Assembly (NCBI GenBank): GCA_936432065.2
Contig: OW386289.2
Span: 91,261,736 to 91,325,735 of the forward strand
Direction: 5' to 3'
Source: Rutpela maculata
Lineage: Eukaryota; Arthropoda; Insecta; Coleoptera; Cerambycidae
Length of the DNA stretch: 64,000 nt
The notes below the pieces were generated by a model that did no database searches, was not told where the DNA came from, and was given only the letters and a program-made list of their open reading frames with translations. The position numbers were made by a program, and so were the translations under genes. This document shows positions 33,529 through 44,719 of the stretch, one piece after another; position 1 is the stretch's first letter; the number at the start of each line of letters is the position of its first letter.

Positions 33529-33735
33529 ATGGGTGAAAATTTTAGTGACAGTGATTTAGAGATGGAAGTGTGTACCCCGCCTGAACTTAGAGAGGTGGCA
33601 ACTAGTGTAAGTAGCGATTTGTTTTCAGAAAAATCAAAAATATTGTACATGAATGCATACACTCAATAAAAATATGGTGTGAAAAAAGGGAGCTGTTAAA
33701 GTAACGGAAAATATAGAAAATTGTTCATTATTTAC
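33529..33735 (+). pseudogene. N-terminal fragment of a tyrosine-recombinase-like transposon protein (tentative)
   Basis: ATG at 33529 opens 46 codons, MGENFSDSDLEMEV..VATSVSSDLFSEKSKILYMN, before a stop at 33669. Sequence after the stop continues in shifted frames as KIWCEKK and VTENIEN. The L(L/F)xEKSKxxYxxAYxxFxxWCEKK..xTEN pattern is that of the SAM-like N-terminal domain of integrase-type proteins encoded by repeated elements in animals. Only this domain is present and the catalytic R-H-R-Y part is missing. Confidence 0.4.
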
Positions 33736-34611
33736 CTAGGTGGTTTTTATTATAATTTTTTACCTAGGGAGGGAAATACTACTTCTCATTAGAATAAATA
33801 ATGGTGATTTCTCAGATTAGTAGTAAAAAAAACTAAATTATTTAACACCATTTTCTTGACATTTATTACTAATTGTTTTTTAATGCAATGGAAATACTTC
33901 AAAAACCTGCAAGTATTCAAAATTCAACAAAGGGAAGAAACATGACATATAAAATTAAAAGCTTAAAAAGTACTAATACCCATGGTCCTTTAAAGAATGT
34001 TCCTGTCGATTTGTTTGCTATTTGATGATTTTTTTTGAAACACGCCCACTACAACTTTTCAATGAAACACACGGTATAAAGAGACAACTTGTAACTTTTT
34101 GCCAGCGATTAAGAACAATTTTTCAATTTATAATATCCTTACTTGACTTTGTCATATTCGTATAAGATATATATTCAATCACACTTTTTCGCACTATAAG
34201 CCATATTAAATGATAAATTATCTGAATGACACACGCATTATCATTCAGAAATATAATTCCCGTTTATCATTCCTCACTAATCCACTTGCACGAGTCGAGA
34301 GCCGGGAACAGATAAACTCTACTTCCAAATATTCCGATCAGATTTTGCGAATTGCTGGTTCTGATATATTTTATTGGCGTTATTACAAACCCTTCCATAT
34401 CTGTCGGTATGTCATATATTTGTCTTTTCAAGTAATTTCCGAATCGTTGCCGCATTCGCTTCCGTCATCGCTTCCACTGGGTTTCCAGAATATAAATCGA
34501 TTAAAATGGTCTTTCGTTTGAATTGTTTTACACCATAAATAATCTCCAGTAATGGACCTTTTACACAGTGCTTTCACAGATCACGAGACATAATTCAAAT
34601 AATACTTAGTT
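33736..34611. other. Spacer with a weak coding-like minus stretch
   Basis: On minus, about 34560-34400 reads KGPLLEIIYGVKQFK, then KTILIDLYSGNPVEAMTEAN and AATIRKLLEKTNI before a stop. A frame shift then gives YDIPTDMEGFVITPI. The protein-like character is suggestive but I cannot place it. Confidence 0.3.
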
Positions 34612-35105
34612 TTACTTCCATATCCAGTGAAAATATAGTAACAAAAAAAAATTTTTATTGTTCAAATCGGCTTAGAACGTCATGGACCGTCGATATTTTA
34701 AGTTTGAGCGAAAAAAAATTCTGTCTGTCTGTCGGTAACTTTTTTTGTGCGCACGATTACTCTGGAACCGTTTAATAAAGCTATTGGCTTGAAATTTGGT
34801 ACGCGTATATACTTTAACGGTATCTGGAACTAGATTATATTTTCATCTTATTGCGTCGAAGGGTTGGGGGGGGGGTAAATTGGGGTAAATTGAGAGGTAA
34901 ATCAAGCAAGTAAGAGTCTATAAAATTGGCATTTAGTATATACAAAAGAAGCTAAGGTCTCAAAACATTTTTTGGCAATAGCCACCCCCATTACCACCCC
35001 CACCCCATTATTAAAGGGGATGGGAAAAAAATTGTGATTTAATGTGTGTACATGAACCAAAAACATCAAAATATTTTTTTACTTCATCCACCACCACCAC
35101 CCCCA
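34612..35105 (+). repeat. TTACTTCC-family repeat, copy 4
   Basis: Starts TTACTTCCATATCCAGTG, with the usual GTCTGTCTGTCGG, GTGCGCACGATTACTCTGGA and TGGCTTGAAATTTGGTAC blocks, then the G-run and CACCCCC parts. It ends in CCACCACCACCACCCCC and lacks the inner terminus. At that point the 35108-35400 repeat begins. Confidence 0.75.
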
Positions 35106-35107
35106 AG

Positions 35108-35400
35108 AAACAATTTAAATTCATTTTAGGTTTATTTAGGTTTTATCAGTGCTTTATAATGACCACTTCATAAACCAGTGATTTATGTCAGATATAATAA
35201 ATGTCAAATGCACTTAAAGATGGTCTTGTCTTAAAGAAAGTTTTAAAAAGGCTTTCAAGAATTTACATTAAAACTAAATTATTTTGTAGTCTTTATTGAT
35301 TTATGACTAACTTATTAAGGTATTTGTCAAGCCTTCAATAAAACTTTCTAGTTGTTAAGTCCAACTTAGGAGAATCCAGTTTTATTGAAGAATCTAAGAA
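35108..35400 (+). repeat. Dispersed repeat, copy 2 (partner 25425-25660)
   Basis: See the partner for shared blocks. This copy has extra sequence near 35135 and 35240. It starts abruptly where the TTACTTCC copy ends, which suggests one inserted into or next to the other. Confidence 0.6.
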
Positions 35401-37344
35401 ATGTTGAGGTTTTATAATCGCTTTATAAAATTATTTTGTAGTAGTAGGTTAATGCTGGCCTATAAATCTAATATGCTTTGAGAGTCGAGTCGAACTTTCA
35501 TAAATACAATTTATTAGAGTTTTAATGAAATTGACAGAAACCTATAGTAAGTCAGCCTTAACCATAAAAGGATTTGGTTTCTCTTTGTCCAGACTATAGT
35601 GTTTTAAAATAGGTAGCTTTAAAGCTGTATTAAGAAATATTCGTTGGCATTTCATGTATTTGTGGATGCCGTGTGTATGTGGATGAATAAAACACAACAA
35701 ACATAGAAGACAACGCCCGAATACAAAGACAAGGTTGTCTGAAAGAGGGCAGGCAATATCCATTACCGACCGACATTGCGACATGGTAAGCGGTACTACC
35801 AGTAACTTTTTACAAATGTGGCACAATCTTAAAATCAAACCTAATTTTTAGGTTAGGTTTTACAAGCGCCATAAACCTCTAGGTCCTAAGGCGGTTGCGT
35901 TAATTATTTAAAGGGTTTAGAATAGGTCTTAAAATTGCCTGGAAGTTTTAAAAAATATTTTAAAACCAATGAGACTTAAAATATATTTCCACAGGAACAA
36001 ATCGGCATACTTAAAGAACAATAATTGGTAATTTAATAGACATTTTAAAACAAAACACGTTAGAAGTAGAATTATTCACAACTAGCAGGGTTTATGCTTA
36101 GAGCCGCCTATATTTCTAGCAACCAAGCAATGTATAGGGGTCAGCCATATGCTACTGGGTAAAAAAAATCCCTGAATTTTCTAGGTTCCCTTCATCAAAA
36201 TTAAATTTTTCTCGTGATTTTTTATATGTAATTAAATGGCTTTAGATGATTTCTACGTTAGCATTTTCATGAAGTAATTTTTAATTTATTTTTTTAATTT
36301 GTTAAGGAAATAATTTCTTGTATTGGACTGGTTTATTATTTTCCAGGTTATGGCGCAAAACTCCCGAGATTTTTAACAAAATTTATGAAATTTCCATGGT
36401 TTTGGATCTTTAGATTCCATGAGTTAACGAGATTCGCCAGGATTTTCATACGAGTCCGAACCTTGTACTAAGTTGTGTATGACCATACTAAACACAGAAA
36501 GAAGCATGACCAATTTCTTTTTGTAACTGAGCATACATGGCTTAGTAAGTCTTTGTTTGTATACTATTTCTGATTTCATCAAGAGTTCCTTTACATATTT
36601 AGATAGTATCTTTGACCAAGGTATTTGTAAAAAGTAACACTCCCGTTTCACACCTGTACATTTCCATAACTTTTAACTAACCATTGTCTAGACACTTTGG
36701 ATTACTATGCGAAAACTTACGGGAATTAGATCGTCATTTTTAAATTGGAATTCAGCAACTTTCAAACACTCATAATCTGCGTTATATCCACATCTGTCAC
36801 ACTCAAAACCACGTATTTCAGATCCAGTTACAACATCAATCGGCAATCAAACGCACGAGAACCGGCACGGAAACAATAAAATCCTCGTTAAGCATTCCGT
36901 GGCGTCACTGGAAGCATCATTGAAAAATGCTGAACAACAATCTCGGTCGCCTCCCTGTTTTCCAGACGCTTTCCATCACTGACGTATTCATAACCGCAGC
37001 AGGAAATTTACAAAGTAAAAACTTCCTAACTAAACTACCACTCGATCTCAGTCTCGAATTATGTAGAGTGGAATCTTTAAAAGATGTGTAAAGTGCACTA
37101 GAGGAAGTCCTGTTCAATTTTACACTGAATAATGCATAAATAGGGTGAAAATTAAACTTCCTGCTAAAAGGGCAAATGTCACTATCTTGTAGAAATATCT
37201 ACACTTTGTTTTTAGGAATAATTTTATTGATAGTAATTACAGTAAAACAACGTAATGGATAAGCGACGGTTGTGGGCTTATTATTATACACGATTTTGAT
37301 ATTTATTCCGAAGAAACACGATATGCTACTGATTACTGTTTGCC
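35401..37344. other. Unassigned spacer
   Basis: No gene recognised. Minus open stretches at 35542-35838 and 36917-37117 have no family motif. The last 60 bp (37285-37344) resemble 38560-38610 and are the left target flank of the next element. Confidence 0.4.
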
Positions 37345-38355
37345 CAGGGCTCCCAGTGGCTATTGCCTCTCAAATTAAGGACTTAGGGACCTGGATCAAA
37401 AAGAAAAAAGGACCAAATAGGGACCAAATAAGGACCAAAGATGTATGATTCGTATAATTTTCCATGTTTTATCTAAAAAAATGCAATACCTACATACATT
37501 AATGCTTTACGTAATAAACAAAAAATTAAGTTCGATTTCTCATTAACATAAAAGAAAATTTGCCTTACGTGTAATACGACTTTGACTGGTCTCTTGATTG
37601 GAAATGAAATATTTAAAAAAATGTACATCAAACATTTACTGACATATCTTGGACTTCTTGTTTAGAAGCCCAGAAATCATTTCTGACTTTCTTTTTTCCA
37701 CTGACGACTGCAGCTTGCCTAATTGCGTCCTCTTCTTATTGGCTTCTCTTCTAACTGATTCGGCTCCAGCAACCATAGCTTGAACCAGTGCTACCTCCTT
37801 GTGTCTTCGATGTTGCCTTTTTCAAGCGTTCGGTAGCCTCCATAGTATGCCGTCTACTGTCTGCTGTCTCCCTCTTCTTTTCTTAGCGCCTGCAATCTCA
37901 CCCCACCTTTGGAAAGGAATTTTCTATCACTTCCAATTTTTTGTCGTGGTATTTCCTCGGCTTGGTGCTTTTCCTTTTCATCTTTTTTTTTTGTGGGCAT
38001 CATCTTCCTTCCTTTTTTTCTCGGGCACACTTATGGGGTGTGCCCCTAGATACGCTAGCGGATGAGTGGGGTCTTCTGCAGACTGAAATTAATACTGAAA
38101 CAAAGGATAGAGTTGACGAGTATTGGGCCCAGTTTTAGGACTCGAGCAACATCATAGATGTGGGTTTTGCTAGGGTGCGCATTTTAAAATTCTCATTACG
38201 GTTTTTTAACAAACGATCCGTGTTCAAACGTAATTATTGATGCAGTTCTTTGAAAATAGGGACTTTAGAGACCATACTTTGAAATTATGGACTTTTTAGG
38301 GACTTTGCCGAAAATAAGGACCAAGTCCATAAAAAGGGACCAACTGGGAGCCCTG
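37345..38355. mobile_element. hAT-type element, 1011 bp, with target duplication
   Basis: Termini CAGGGCTCCCAGT and ACTGGGAGCCCTG are perfect inverted repeats. CTGTTTGCC flanks both sides (37336-37344, 38356-38364), fitting the 8-bp hAT duplication plus one ambiguous base. Subterminal GGGACC/GGACCAAA words recur on both sides. Coding traces are weak: on minus VQAMVAGAESVRREANKKR near 37790-37720 looks like a hAT C-terminal tail, while on plus DEWGLLQTEINTETKDRVDE near 38061-38120 also looks protein-like. Both cannot belong to one intact frame. Confidence 0.8.
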
Positions 38356-38365
38356 CTGTTTGCCT

Positions 38366-39060
38366 TACGAATTATATCCGACACAGTTATTAAACAGTGC
38401 GAATATTTTGACGAGCGCGGTGGTTATAGGCCTTATTGCTTTTCCTCCACATTTAGTGTGCCTCAAGGCTCCAAATTAGGGCCGCTTCTATTTTTGGGTT
38501 TTATTGGTGATTTATTCCTACTATTTCGTCCGACACATTTATTATTTGTAGAAGTTTTATGTTTATTCTGAAGTAAGCACGATAGGTGACTGATGACTAT
38601 TTTTCCTTACGAATCATACTCAACACACAATTATTTAATGGCGTGGAAAATTTTGCTTATAACCAAAAATATCTAACAAATACGAGGAGACAATCACTTA
38701 AAATAAATGTCCCACAATTGCTATATTGCACACATATTGCAAACATATTGCACACATATTGCACGATATTGCACACCATTACACATATACCTGTCCCACA
38801 TATTGCATAAGTGATTACCCTCTAGAACAAATGTTATGGCCTATAATAATGCCTCTTTATAATAATCAGAAACCAGTTGTGTTCACAGTTACGACTAAGG
38901 ATGTTACTTTGGAAATATGTAGTATTGATCTTGGACTAACATTGGATTTAAAACTTCGCCTTGTGTCCCCTTCTAAGTTACTAGGATACTGCACCAGAAA
39001 CTGGCATCATTTTGTTAATTTCAACCTTGTAGTTTTTATCTGGTTTTTATCTAGTATTTA
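38366..39060 (+). pseudogene. LINE reverse transcriptase fragments flanking the hAT element
   Basis: FSVPQGSKLGPLLF, then GFIGDL (38452-38520) is the RT GxPQGSxLGPLLF motif. Further on, DLGLTLDLKLRLVSPSKLLG YCTRNWHHF (38928-39010) matches the DLGVxxDxKLxFxxH..GFxxR segment after the RT core. The F-ADD box is not seen; a tandem repeat (38715-38812) lies between the two parts. Jockey/CR1-like, heavily decayed. Confidence 0.65.
38715..38812. repeat. Short tandem repeat, ATATTGCACAC unit
   Basis: ACACATATTGCA and close variants (AACATATTGC, ACGATATTGC, CCATTACACATATACC) are repeated about seven times. It lies within the LINE fragment. Confidence 0.75.
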
Positions 39061-40887
39061 TAACTGGAATATGCATACTACTTAATATTTTATAATGCAA
39101 GTAGTCTCTCCAACAAAAAAATGAAGAATTCTGAAAAGAGCTCCCGAGATTTTTTCGGATTTTTACTTTTCAGATTATGTAAATTACGAACATTAAAGTC
39201 AATTTCATCAGTTTGCTTCTCATCTGCTTGTCGGCGCTATATAAGTAAAACAAACTCATTGGCGAAGAAAAATTGTATTTAGCATATAGTTGAGGCCATT
39301 GTCAAGGAAGAAAACCTGAAATACTTTTAGTGAAAACAAATATATAGGATGGTCCCCCAAAAGAAAAAATATATAAAAGAATTAACTACAGGAGGAAGTT
39401 TTGTGTAAATAATTTTACCGAATTTTTAAAATAGTGGCTTTTATCTTGAAAGATACTTTCGACATAACATATTAAATGCACCAATAACTGAGGCTCACTT
39501 GAATTTAGAAAGAACTGTAGAATTATACAATTATTATACATATAAGCTACTACATAATCAGATTTTATTTTATTAAGTAAAATTAATTTTCTCGCACCTA
39601 GACTTCGTATTCGTCAAGGTAATTACTTTTATAACATGCAAGCACATATAATTAATATCCAAGTAAAGTATTAATTTTTAAAATGTATAAATTATTATTT
39701 AAATGAAGTTTCTCATAACGATATTAACTTTAACAGCGTTTGTGAGTATAGAATTCATCCATAACGCGCAAAATCCAGGCCGGTATCCAAACCTCTTCCC
39801 TATATCCTTGGTGACATCAGCCCACTATTTTAGAGAGGGTCCCCTTCAAACAAATAGTCAAATAGTCTAACTATAAACTGAACTTTGCTATAAAATTATC
39901 CGTATACGTGTATTATTATTATTTTATGCAATCGGGTGCTTATCTGTTGAAAATAATAGTATATTATTCAACGAGCGGTAATGTCAGTAATAACTCACGC
40001 AGATGAAATGAATTAGTTGTTTATTTAATCATTACTTGTGCATTCAGATATGAGCGATTTTTCGAATATGGTCCAGAATTCATTAGATTTTAGAGTCGTT
40101 TCAAATTAGATTTTACTAATATCTGTTTGGTTTCGTAAAAGTTCAGCAGTATTCGTGATATTTGGTACATAAAAAGCTTTATTCATTAATCAAAAGTTTT
40201 AATGGCACTCTCCAAAAATATTTCCTTTGAAGTTAAAATTGCTTTTGTTCTTTTATTTCACGTAATCAAATGCCGATGTGGAAAAGTAGGTTTAGATTTC
40301 CCAGGCGTATTTACAACACTCTCAAGCATGGTTACTAGTAAAATTGTTTAGAAAATCCAATTTAAAAGGATATGTTACTAAGGAAAATCCGTTTTAGGTG
40401 TTTCAATAACCACCTCTGTTTCTCTGACATTTTGTTGTTTTTCTGTTGTCGTGTGCTGGACATTATGTGTCAGACCTATGGCACAAAAGTATTATATTTT
40501 AAATGCTACACATAGAGAAATCATTTTAGCAAATTTTGCACAACGTTGTGAAACTAGGTCATGTTGCACTTTTAAACAATTGTACAATTTTAAAGCAGAA
40601 AGTTATACAGTTTTATACATTTTATTTGTGCATAATTGTAAATTTGACATTTTTTGCTTTTCACCTCGAATTGGTTTCTGAAATTCTAGGTATACTTTAT
40701 TTAAGTCAAAATACATTCGAAAATGCAGTTAGTAAACATTTCTGATGTAAGTAAATAATTATTCTAGGACTGACCTATTTCCATCATGTATTATTCTATT
40801 CAAAATAATTCCTACCCTGTTTCATTTTATGTAAATTTGTAAATTTTATTTCTGGTGTTTCTTATCGTTTTTGATGTGGTTTCGCAG
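39061..40887. other. Unassigned spacer, probable intron before the next exon
   Basis: No gene recognised. The last 30 bases (TTTCTTATCGTTTTTGATGT, GGTTTCGCAG) form the acceptor of the exon at 40888. Confidence 0.4.
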
Positions 40888-41022
40888 CCTCCATATGTGA
40901 GAAATATATCTGGCAATAAATTACCTAAAACTTTCCGAGTCTTGTGGAAATCATGTCCAAGTACATTTATCATATGGAAAGAAAATGCGTTACGAGCGAA
41001 GGAAATTGAAACCATATTTTAA
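40888..41022 (+). CDS. Candidate 3'-terminal exon, unidentified gene
   Basis: A pyrimidine-rich acceptor ending CGCAG (40887) is followed by 44 in-frame codons and TAA. Landmarks: PPYVRNISGNKLPKTFRVLW, KSCPSTFIIWKENALRAK, EIETIF. AATAAA lies at 41092, 70 nt after the stop, a normal distance for a poly(A) signal. Base composition is less AT-rich than the flanks. The minus strand over the same bases is also open, but lacks signals. I do not recognise the protein. The upstream exons are outside the visible coding traces. Confidence 0.5.
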   Translation, partial: PPYVRNISGNKLPKTFRVLWKSCPSTFIIWKENALRAKEIETIF

Positions 41023-41254
41023 AGAGATGCGACATTTCTTTTTTATTTTATTTCATTCATTTTATTTACCATTTTGTTTTTCTTGTAATGTAATAAATGC
41101 CACAGAAATGTTTGTAAGATATGTATATTGTTAGGTTTGTTTTTGGTACTTAGTCAATTATTAACCAGAGTTTGATATTTTAATACAGCCACAAATATAC
41201 ATTTTCCATGGGTTTTTAAGGTAGTGGACACAAATTTTATTATCAATATTAGAT

Positions 41255-43065
41255 AGGTAGATAGATAGACAGTCTTTATTTCACCACTATATGTACATAA
41301 ATGAACATTTGCAGCAAGTCAGGGAAGGAGCTGGTAAACAGCAAATTATAATATACAACTTGTTTATAAAACAAAAAAACATATATGTAAACAACATTTC
41401 AATAAAAACAATAAATGTATAAAACACAAAAAAACATATAGATGTATATAACATTTCACATTGATATACAAAGATATAAATAAGTATAAAATGCAAAAAC
41501 ATGTAGAGTATCAGACAGAGCATTCTGTAAATGTGAGCATTTAAATACTCGAGTATGAATTGGCACCATAGAGTGTCCTAGAAAATTCGTCAACCGAGTA
41601 AAAACAGTACTTTAGAATGAATTTTTTTATATTCTTTTTAAAGGACAGTAAGTTTAGTTCCTTTATATGACATGGTAAATGATTATACAAGTTTAGGTTG
41701 GGAGAATTTTTAGCGCTTAGAGTTAACCTGTAGGGAGGTATTCTAGAAGTCCAGCGGCACGTGTGTTGTGCTGATGGTAATCAGACTGGATAGAGAGACT
41801 GGACGCACTCCTGTGAATCTCTACAAGATTATAATAAATAAACAGTGAAGGGAGGGGCATAATGCCCAGTTTAATGAAAATAGGTTAACAGTGTTCCGTA
41901 AACTTACAACTAATGAGTATTTTTATAGCCTTCGTTTTGTCGGAAAACTTTTTAATGCGTGGGAGGAGTTACCCCATAAGACCACTGCGTAGGAAAGTCT
42001 AAAGTGGAAAAGGGAAAAATAAGTGTTTTTTAAGATGTCGAATTCGAGAATGCCTTTTAATTTCCTGAGGAGGAAGATCGTGCTTGAGAGCCTTCTATTT
42101 AACTGATCAATAAGGTTTACCCAGCTAAGGTTATCATCTAGATATATACCTAGTAGTTTAACGTGCTCACTTTTGGATACATTTTTGTCAGTAGATATTA
42201 TAAGTCTTTGAGTTTTTTCTTGATTGAGTGTTAGTTCATTTTAGGTGAACCAGTTTTTTGTCTGGAGTTTTATGTCGGAGTTTAGTTGAATCAGATTGGC
42301 AATGTTGCGATCAGAACGCAGGAGAGTGGTGTCATTAGCAAACAAAGTTGATTTAGATATTGTTTATAATTTATTATTTGTGGCATATTCATGATTTCTT
42401 ATGTTTGTTGGGTATTTTGCCACTGTAAAAATATTTAAAAATTTTGATGAAATAAACCTCTGCGCCAAAAGGGTCAGACAGAGGCTGGTTTTTATATTTC
42501 TATTACAAAATGTCTCACACCTAAAAATATATAAACTGAACAAAATGTTAAATGATAATTACAAAAAAAAGAAAAGTTGATTTGTTAGACAACATAAATT
42601 GTGGAAAGTCATTAATATAGATCAGAAATAACAATGGCCCCAGGACAGAGCCCTGGGGTACACAATGATTCATATCTAGAAAATCTGACATTTCATTTCC
42701 TGTTACTACACATTGCTGACGCTCTAGCAAATAGGAATTAAAGACAGAGATGTAACCCTCTAACTCCACTTAACTGCATTTTATCGATTGGTTTATCGTG
42801 AGAGACATAATCAAAGACCTTGGAAAGATCACACAGAGAAATAGCCATATACCTAATGGCCTTCCTCAAGACCGTCGACTATGTCACTCACGATCTTTGC
42901 GACGGCCTGCGTGGTTAAGCGTTCAGTACGGAAGCCATATTGATAGGGGCTGAGAAGTGATTCATGTTCAAATAACTTAACAATCTTTCTTTCAGAATAA
43001 TTTCAAATATTTTACCAAAAATGGGGAGGATTGATATGGGGCGGTAGATTTTCTTTTTGTTTTAA
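41255..43065 (-). pseudogene. LINE reverse transcriptase (Jockey/CR1-like), 3' half, minus strand
   Basis: Read from 43065 downwards: IYRPISILPIFGKIFEIILK, then RYMAISLCDLSKVFDYVSHD, then LLERQQCVV, CVPQGSVLGPLLFLIYIND, an insertion (42355-42572), FANDTTLL (altered F-ADD box), VKLLGIYLDDNLSW, LSYAVVLWGNSSHA, and near 41620-41680 NLNLYNHLPCHIKELNLLSF. Frameshifts and stops are frequent. The 3' end near 41255-41285 has TAGATAGATAGACAGTCTTT. It is 5'-truncated at about 43065. Confidence 0.85.
42355..42572 (+). mobile_element. 218-bp retro-inserted sequence with A-rich tail
   Basis: AAAGTTGATTT flanks both sides (42344-42354, 42573-42583), an 11-bp target duplication within the LINE RT. The insert ends in ACAAAAAAAAGAA just before the right duplication, which is the hallmark of target-primed reverse transcription. 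An internal GATGAAATAAACC may be a poly(A) signal. The source RNA is unknown; it could be a SINE or a 5'-truncated copy. Confidence 0.7.
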
Positions 43066-43569
43066 TAATAATATATATGTGTAATGATTTTATTAGTAAA
43101 AAAAAAGTACATCACTAAGCCTTTAAAAAAACGAGCCCTCTTATTTTAGAGCAAAAGTATCACATATACATTTTTGATAAATGCATTATTGTCTGTAAGA
43201 AATTTTTCACATGTATTGATTCACCTCTGGGCTAGTACATATGTACGAAAATCAGACTACGATTAATTTTGTTTGTATGTGTCACGACTATTATAAGTCA
43301 AAGGCTACTACTGGTGGACGATTCATCCAAAGCCAAGCAGGAAAAGAGAAGAAAAACGGTATTGGTGCATTTATTCTCGTACTAGTGTTGCTTATTAGGA
43401 GTCATTCACAACTTGCTAAATATATCTCCATAGTAAATTGTGAGTGGAAACGTTAGTAAATGCCTTTCCACTTCAGATACATTTGAACTTTGTCCATTGA
43501 AATGGTACTTCCTAGACTACATTATTATCATAAATATGACACAGGAAGAAGTTTCGCAATAGAAGGTAA
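43066..43569. other. Spacer, possibly the decayed 5' part of the next ORF
   Basis: An open frame at 43241-43456 has no motif. The same strand and proximity suggest it might be the upstream part of the transposon protein at 43570, but this is not demonstrable. Confidence 0.3.
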
Positions 43570-43990
43570 AAGTTCCTCTTAGAATTTTTTGAAAAAGCTG
43601 ATGAAAATACGTTACAAGAGGTCCAGAAACTAGAAAAGAATTGAACACCAGTTTGATAGAAGAATTTGTTTATCAGTTGTACATTCCTAACTCCATGACA
43701 CTGATATAGGTGAAATAAGATGGGAATTGCAGAAAAAACACCTTCCTCCTACTAGAAAAGCTTTGAAAGCTGCTCTGCTTTTTAGTGCCAATTTGCAGTG
43801 TGTGCAATGGAGGGAAGATACAGAACGCCATCCGAATCCATATACTTCGAATTTCAGCTGGAAAAGCGACAAAAACGCATGTGGTCCAGCTTATTACGGT
43901 CCTCCAAATAAACTGGAATTTACTCATTGTTCGTGCCTCCACAGAAAACGTCGGCCTCCTTGTAAATATTCCACAAATAGTTTATATTGA
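43570..43990 (+). pseudogene. C-terminal part of a CXC-tailed transposon-associated protein
   Basis: Reading through a few frame breaks: LEKADENTLQEVQKLEK, EIRWELQKKHLPPTRKALKA, ALLFSANLQCVQWREDTERH, NPYTSNFSWKSD, GPPNKLEFTHCSC and a Cys-poor end (KRRPPCKYS). The ...RWxLFxKKxxPPTxxALKxAxxRANxQ...W pattern followed by a CxCKxxC tail is one I associate with a common repeated animal ORF of unknown mobile origin; the Cys cluster here is eroded. The family name is not certain. Confidence 0.5.
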
Positions 43991-44344
43991 ACAGAAATGT
44001 GCAAATCCGAGAGCAACAATGAAAACGTTGCCGCAGCATCTCGTAATCTCGATAATTTTCATTTTTTCTTTGTTTGCTTTATCCATTTTTGTTTCAACTT
44101 TTTTGAATTAGTTCGTTATATGAATTACTGTTCTCTTATTTGCGATTTTCAATTTTGTTGTGTTCTTGAATGCCAAAGAAGAAATGAAAAATCATAAAAA
44201 TTAATTTTCTATTATTTGATCTCAATTTTCTTATTCTTATTTTATATCATTTTGTTTTTTTTTTTTTTTTTTTTTTAGAAAATTAATTACGTTCTTCATG
44301 ACACGTTTGGTGTTTAAATGCCCACAGTGGAAAATAGAGATGAC
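43991..44344. other. Unassigned spacer with a long poly(T)
   Basis: A run of about 22 T lies at about 44255-44276. Read on minus it is poly(A), as might mark the 3' end of a retroelement. No other assignment. Confidence 0.4.
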
Positions 44345-44715
44345 TATGTACGATTTAAAGGCTAAAAGTAAAATTTCAAAACAACCGTGTCATCAGCGAA
44401 GCTTGTTATTTACCCGAAGCTGTTCAGACTAGATACTTAATACATAATTGATGTACGCAGAAAATAACAATATGGTCCCAGTACGGTTCTCTTTGGGATT
44501 TCATACTTGAGTGTTTTGGGATTACTCTGTATATCTTGCATTGAGAAAATTAATTCTATTTTCTAGATAATTTTTTGAGAAGTTGAAAAGTTCGTTCCCT
44601 GACACCAACAGCATAAAGTTTTTGGAGCACCTTAGAGTAGTGCATGGTGTTAAACGCCTATGCAAGATCTACAAAGACTGCCAAGGCTAGTTAGTTCGAT
44701 ATAAACACTTGTCAA
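44345..44715 (-). pseudogene. LINE reverse transcriptase fragment, minus strand
   Basis: From 44700 downwards: LAVFVDLA, AFNTMHYSKVLQKLYAVGVR, ERTFQLL, then YEIPKRTVLGP (the PQGSxLGP motif, altered) and FADDTVV-like residues near 44380. The DLxKAFDxxxHxxLLxKLxxxGV core is recognisable. It is broken by frameshifts and cut at about 44715, where the Tc1-like sequence begins. Confidence 0.6.
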
Positions 44716-44719
44716 TTTT

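Noticed and set aside
37799..38065. 88-codon plus-strand hydrophobic open frame inside the hAT element
   Set aside because: It is a shadow of the opposite strand, whose Lys/Glu-rich frames look more protein-like.
41287..41523. 78-codon Cys/Phe/Ile-rich minus frame
   Set aside because: It is the AT-rich 3' UTR of the minus-strand LINE; composition alone explains it.
43673..43942. 89-codon minus frame
   Set aside because: It is antisense to the CXC-tailed transposon frame, which has family-like motifs.
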